Below are positions 50,325-53,516 of a DNA stretch of 53,516 nucleotides, piece by piece. The notes under the pieces are model-generated. The model ran no database searches. It worked only from the letters and a program-made list of their open reading frames with translations, and was not told where the DNA came from. How positions within the stretch are numbered: position 1 is the stretch's first letter; the number at the start of each line of letters is the position of its first letter. Origin of the DNA: Oscillospiraceae bacterium (lineage in GTDB: Bacteria > Bacillota > Clostridia > Oscillospirales > Oscillospiraceae); assembly GCA_017469115.1 (NCBI GenBank), contig JAFUGY010000040.1:1-53516 (forward strand). Direction: 5' to 3'. A program made the position numbers and the translations under genes.

Positions 50325-53183
50325 GTGAATGGCTCTCAAAGCACGCCATTCACGCCCGGCGGGACGCTTGAAGTGAACTATAGTGTTACTAGCGGGGACA
50401 ATGTATCTGCAATTATCTGTGATTCATACGGGAATATTCTCTATTACGCGACGAAAACACCCGATGGAACGGGCAAATGGACGATGACGCTTCCTTCCGA
50501 TCTCAGCCCAGCCAACAGCTATACGCTGAAAGTTTTCAGCGAACAGCTGAATGGAGATTATAATACCGATTATGCAAGCACCCCGGCAGAGATAACGCTA
50601 AACAGCGCATATACTGTATCCTGCAGCACGGCAGGACACGGCTCAGTGACGGCAAATCCAACTTCCGCAGCAGAAAACACGAAGATCACGCTGACTGTTA
50701 CGCCAGACGAGGACTATGAGTTGCAGGAACTGACTGTAACCTATCTTGATGGGGGAGAGACAAAAACCATTACCCCCACGAAAGACACAGCCGACGAAAC
50801 CGGCAAAACATACACTTTCATAATGCCGGGAGCAAATGTCACCGTGAGTGCGACGTTTAAAGAGATTGCAAAATATGACATTACCGTGAGCTGCGAACCG
50901 GAAGCGGGTGGATCGGCCTCTGCAACGCTCACATCCGGCGCGAGCGGGCAGGAGGTATCACTGACTGCTGCACCGAATAACGGATACCGTTTCAAGGAGT
51001 GGCAGGTTATTCCCGACAACGTGACCATAACAGATAACAAGTTCAACATCGGCACAGAGGACATACAGGTAAAAGCCGTGTTTGAACCGATCTCCTATAC
51101 GGTCACCTATGATCTGGATGGCGGTAGCGGAGAAACATCGAAAATCTATACCATCGAGAGTGCTGACACTCTCCCCAAACCGACAAAAGGCGGGTCCACC
51201 TTTAACGGCTGGAAGGTAACAACGGCAAGAGGCAACTGGACAGCCGACCAAGTACTTGGTGCGGGGACAGCCCTTACCGGGCAATACGGCGACGTAACCC
51301 TGACCGCACTGTGGGATCAAAACGGGATCAGTGTGGCGGAGATTCAAAGCCAGACCTATACGGGCAACATCATCACGCCTGCCATCACGGTTACAGATAT
51401 CATATCGGGCACAACTCTGACAGCGGTTACAGATTATACTGTAAGCTATGACAAAGAAGGCACAGCAATAACAGAGCTGAAGGATGCGGGCACATATACC
51501 GTTACGGTAACAGGCACAGGCGGATATACGGGAAAAACAGTCAGCACACCTTTTGTGGTCAATAAGGCTGTAAATCCTGCTATGATTACTGAGACTGCGA
51601 CCGTGACAGTTGGCGGGAATACGGTTGACCTAAGCGCCAATGTCAGCAATGCTGAGGGCACAGTGAATTATACCATCAGCGGAGAGACAAACGAATGTAC
51701 CCTGAACGGCAGCATCCTGACCTCCGGCACCACAGCAGGCACATGCACAGTAACCGTTACCGTCGCTGGGAATGAGAATTATGAGAGCAAAACCGGCAAC
51801 ATCACGGTAACAGTGACAGGAAAGAAAACAGAAACGCTTTCCGTGACACAGAGCGGCACTATCTATGGCACTACACTGGCAGAACCGGCGTATTCTGCAC
51901 CGACTGGCAGCACGCTGACGATCTCCTACAGCGGCACACTGCGCAGCGGCAGCAGCTACGGGCCAACAGCAACGAAGCCAACTGAGGCGGGCAATTATAC
52001 GGTAACTGTAACGGCAGAGACGAACGATACTGTTTACTCCGGCTCAGCAACCTTTACGATTGAGCCGGCTGTGCCGGATGTCGGGACAGTCACGGCAGAT
52101 GATGTAACTGGCACGATGGAAGCCTCAGCCGTGGTGTTGAAGCGGAGCGATGAATCTGTACCCGGCACGCTGAAGCTGACAGAGACGAAGCTTGTCTGCG
52201 GCACGAACACGTACAACTGGACGTTTACACCCACAGATGCAAACAACTATATGGGCACCTCCGGTACGGTGGTAATCAATGTCGCGCATGACTGGGGCGA
52301 GACGACCTATACCTGGGCTGGAGATAACAGCAGCGTGACGGCAACGCGCATCTGCAAAAACAATGCAGAGCATAAAGAGACTGAAACCGTAAAAACAACA
52401 ACAGCAGGTAATGCGGCAACCTGCGAGAGCGCGGGGAAGATCACTTACACGGCAACATTTGAGAATCAGGCATTTGAGACACAAACGAAGACCGTGGAAG
52501 AAGCTGCTCTCGGTCATATTTGGACGGTATGCGGCACAGAGTGGGCGAGTGACTACAGCAGCATTACGGTGAAGTTTGTCTGCTCGCGGGATGCCTCCCA
52601 CACCAGAACAGTCACCGAGCAGGCAACGGCATCTGTAAGTGGCAGCAAAGTGACCTATACTGCCACTGTGGAGGGTGTTACTTACACGGAGACAATAGAC
52701 ATTTCCGGCGAAGGCTATGTCTTTACCCAGGCGACGCAGATCTGGGTGAAGGGCAGCGCGGAGGGGGCGACCTTCCGTGTGACGAGGCTGGGAGATGACT
52801 CGTGGACGTATTCACTCTTCACCGGCCTTACGGTAGACGGTTCTGGCGCTTCCTACGACAAGGCACCGGGCAGCATTATCATCACACTGCGGCCGGCATG
52901 GCTGAATTCATTAAGTGTCGGCTGGCACCGGCTGACAGTGTACTTTACCGACGGAAAGGCGGAAACTGATTTTCTTGTGCTTGCAGCGGGCGGCGGCTCG
53001 GGCGGCAGCAGCTATTATTCCGCCTCCTCCGGCGAGCGGTATACTTACGTCCCGCCCTCCAACAATCCGCGCACGGGGGATGAGAGTAACTTGGCGTTGT
53101 GGGGTGCGCTGGCAATTATCTCGCTGGTGGGAGCGACGCTTACCGTCAGGATAAGGAAGAAAGAATCAGGTGAAAATGGGTGA
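50325..53183 (+). CDS. Repeat-rich sortase-anchored surface protein, N-terminally truncated
   Basis: 952 residues from a GTG at 50325, but that codon has no ribosome binding site and the frame is open back to 50115, into the lectin-like variable core. The true gene is therefore probably larger and broken. The visible chain contains a linker (GTLTGGNELKLTLKDGD), InlB/Listeria-Bacteroides-type repeats (VSCSTAGHGSVTANPTS; VTYDLDGGSGETSKIYT), MBG-like beta domains (YTVTVTGTGGYTGKTVSTPF; NYTVTVTAETNDTVYSGSAT) and a His/Cys motif region (about 655-760). The sortase signal NPRTG (914-918) is followed by a hydrophobic helix and RIRKK. It would be displayed on the cell wall; no sortase gene is in the window. 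Confidence 0.8.
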   Translation: MNGSQSTPFTPGGTLEVNYSVTSGDNVSAIICDSYGNILYYATKTPDGTGKWTMTLPSDLSPANSYTLKVFSEQLNGDYNTDYASTPAEITLNSAYTVSCSTAGHGSVTANPTSAAENTKITLTVTPDEDYELQELTVTYLDGGETKTITPTKDTADETGKTYTFIMPGANVTVSATFKEIAKYDITVSCEPEAGGSASATLTSGASGQEVSLTAAPNNGYRFKEWQVIPDNVTITDNKFNIGTEDIQVKAVFEPISYTVTYDLDGGSGETSKIYTIESADTLPKPTKGGSTFNGWKVTTARGNWTADQVLGAGTALTGQYGDVTLTALWDQNGISVAEIQSQTYTGNIITPAITVTDIISGTTLTAVTDYTVSYDKEGTAITELKDAGTYTVTVTGTGGYTGKTVSTPFVVNKAVNPAMITETATVTVGGNTVDLSANVSNAEGTVNYTISGETNECTLNGSILTSGTTAGTCTVTVTVAGNENYESKTGNITVTVTGKKTETLSVTQSGTIYGTTLAEPAYSAPTGSTLTISYSGTLRSGSSYGPTATKPTEAGNYTVTVTAETNDTVYSGSATFTIEPAVPDVGTVTADDVTGTMEASAVVLKRSDESVPGTLKLTETKLVCGTNTYNWTFTPTDANNYMGTSGTVVINVAHDWGETTYTWAGDNSSVTATRICKNNAEHKETETVKTTTAGNAATCESAGKITYTATFENQAFETQTKTVEEAALGHIWTVCGTEWASDYSSITVKFVCSRDASHTRTVTEQATASVSGSKVTYTATVEGVTYTETIDISGEGYVFTQATQIWVKGSAEGATFRVTRLGDDSWTYSLFTGLTVDGSGASYDKAPGSIIITLRPAWLNSLSVGWHRLTVYFTDGKAETDFLVLAAGGGSGGSSYYSASSGERYTYVPPSNNPRTGDESNLALWGALAIISLVGATLTVRIRKKESGENG

Positions 53184-53291
53184 AAATGAAAAAGCAGGCA
53201 AAATTATGCCTGCTTTTTCTATTCGAAAAGTTCTCAAAATCCATACTTTTGACGAAAAAACTCCATTTTCACCAAAATCTCCATTTTCACC
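53169..53291. repeat. GGTGAAAATGG motif repeated in inverted and direct orientation
   Basis: GGTGAAAATGG occurs at 53169-53179 and its reverse complement CCATTTTCACC at 53263-53273 and again at 53281-53291, flanking the terminator of the surface-protein gene. Confidence 0.5.
53190..53219 (+). terminator. Terminator after the surface-protein gene
   Basis: Perfect 11-bp stem (53190-53200 with 53207-53217), loop AAATTA, 3' arm ending in TTTTT. Confidence 0.85.
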
Positions 53292-53362
53292 ATGTGTTAA
53301 AAAGGGGGGGGAATGTTTCATGATTCTCTGTGTTAAATGCTGAAACCACTGACAAAAATCTG

Positions 53363-53391
53363 TTGCATCTTATCCCGAAATCCGGTACAAT
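53363..53391 (+). promoter_or_regulatory. Promoter ahead of the A-rich right-end tract
   Basis: TTGCAT (53363-53368), 17 bases, TACAAT (53386-53391). No start codon with a ribosome binding site follows before the window ends, so it may drive a non-coding RNA. Confidence 0.6.
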
Positions 53392-53516
53392 AAAGGTTAA
53401 CATAAAATTCACCTCGGTCAAAATCCCCTTCCCAAACGGTAAGCACGGGAAGGGCTGCTGCGAACGGAGCAAACGGATCCGAATGTTCCCAACTACAACA
53501 ACAACCATAACAACAA
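53392..53516 (+). other. Possible start of a DGR template repeat (cut by the window edge)
   Basis: No ORF with a start is visible. The last 30 bases are a chain of AAC triplets (CCC AAC TAC AAC AAC AAC CAT AAC AAC), the codon pattern of DGR template repeats, where adenines are the positions to be mutated. It follows a promoter and lies downstream of an Avd-like gene and a variable-core sequence. The preceding bases do not match the variable core at 50044-50181, so it may serve another target. Incomplete at the edge. Confidence 0.4.

Noticed and set aside
53304..53311. A run of eight G bases as a phase-variation tract
   Set aside because: It lies in non-coding sequence with no gene start at the right distance; more likely a simple homopolymer.
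53287..53508. A 73-codon reverse-strand ORF beginning MVVVVVG
   Set aside because: It is the antisense of the AAC-rich tract (GTT = Val); low complexity, no promoter or ribosome binding site.

Overview
This window looks like a chromosomal segment of an anaerobic Clostridia-class Bacillota (Firmicutes) bacterium, possibly a gut member of the Oscillospirales or Christensenellales. The class rests on pyruvate:ferredoxin oxidoreductase, a stand-alone [FeFe] hydrogenase, DUF4317, an Asp23-FakA pair, many consensus sigma-A promoters (TTGACA-N17-TATAAT) and strong AGGAGG-type ribosome binding sites. The order-level placement is a guess. Base composition is moderate and even until about 47.9 kb. After that it becomes patchy, with a toxin-antitoxin pair and a diversity-generating-retroelement-like region.

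Layout. 0-8.7 kb: the 5' part of nifJ (cut by the window edge), a secreted four-LysM protein, proC, an M32 carboxypeptidase, an SPFH/ribbon-helix-helix operon with a perfect palindromic operator, a DUF4317 gene and pcp. 8.9-13.8 kb: a secreted orphan, an XRE regulator with a membrane anchor, a group-B-like [FeFe] hydrogenase flanked by two copies of one promoter module, a 34-codon ORF, a decayed gene and an ACT-domain protein with a 12-bp-arm palindrome at its start site. 14-19.4 kb: Asp23-FakA, a KdgK-type sugar kinase and rpsB-tsf with a structured leader. 19.5-28.6 kb: two iron/spermidine-type ABC importer operons, each with an intrinsic terminator just after the binding-protein gene; the first ends with a HAD phosphatase. 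28.7-29.04 kb: an isolated transcription unit (operator-like palindrome, promoter, about 255 nt, terminator) matching no RNA family I recognise. 29-33.2 kb: a metallophosphoesterase, an inositol-monophosphatase-family gene, and a peroxide-defence operon (Cys glutathione peroxidase, a thioredoxin-reductase-like flavoprotein lacking the usual NADPH motifs, thioredoxin, OhrR-like MarR regulator). 33.2-36.6 kb: a ribbon-helix-helix gene followed by clpB. Then tRNA-Ser(CGA), GNAT, VOC and NUDIX genes, two CNNM/CorC paralogues (the second split by a one-base frameshift), an amidohydrolase, an AMP-forming acyl-CoA ligase, a membrane-anchored clostripain-family protease and an EEP-family phosphodiesterase.

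The right end (48-53.5 kb) is the most unusual part. A HigBA-like toxin-antitoxin pair is followed by a 700-bp non-coding stretch with a 19-bp perfect inverted repeat. Next comes a small four-helix protein resembling Avd, the accessory protein of diversity-generating retroelements (DGRs). Directly after it is a stretch that translates as a variable C-type-lectin-like core (WWWLRSP followed by a Tyr/Phe/Ala-rich stretch, then GARPAF), interrupted by a one-base frameshift. It runs into a 3-kb repeat-rich surface protein with a sortase-type NPRTG tail. The window ends about 125 bases after a good promoter, inside an AAC-rich tract that could be the start of a template repeat. No reverse transcriptase is present; if this is a DGR, it should lie just beyond base 53516.

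Limits: all calls come from reading the sequence. No database search, folding or alignment program was run. Family names rest on recognised motifs; substrates of transporters and hydrolases are not determined.
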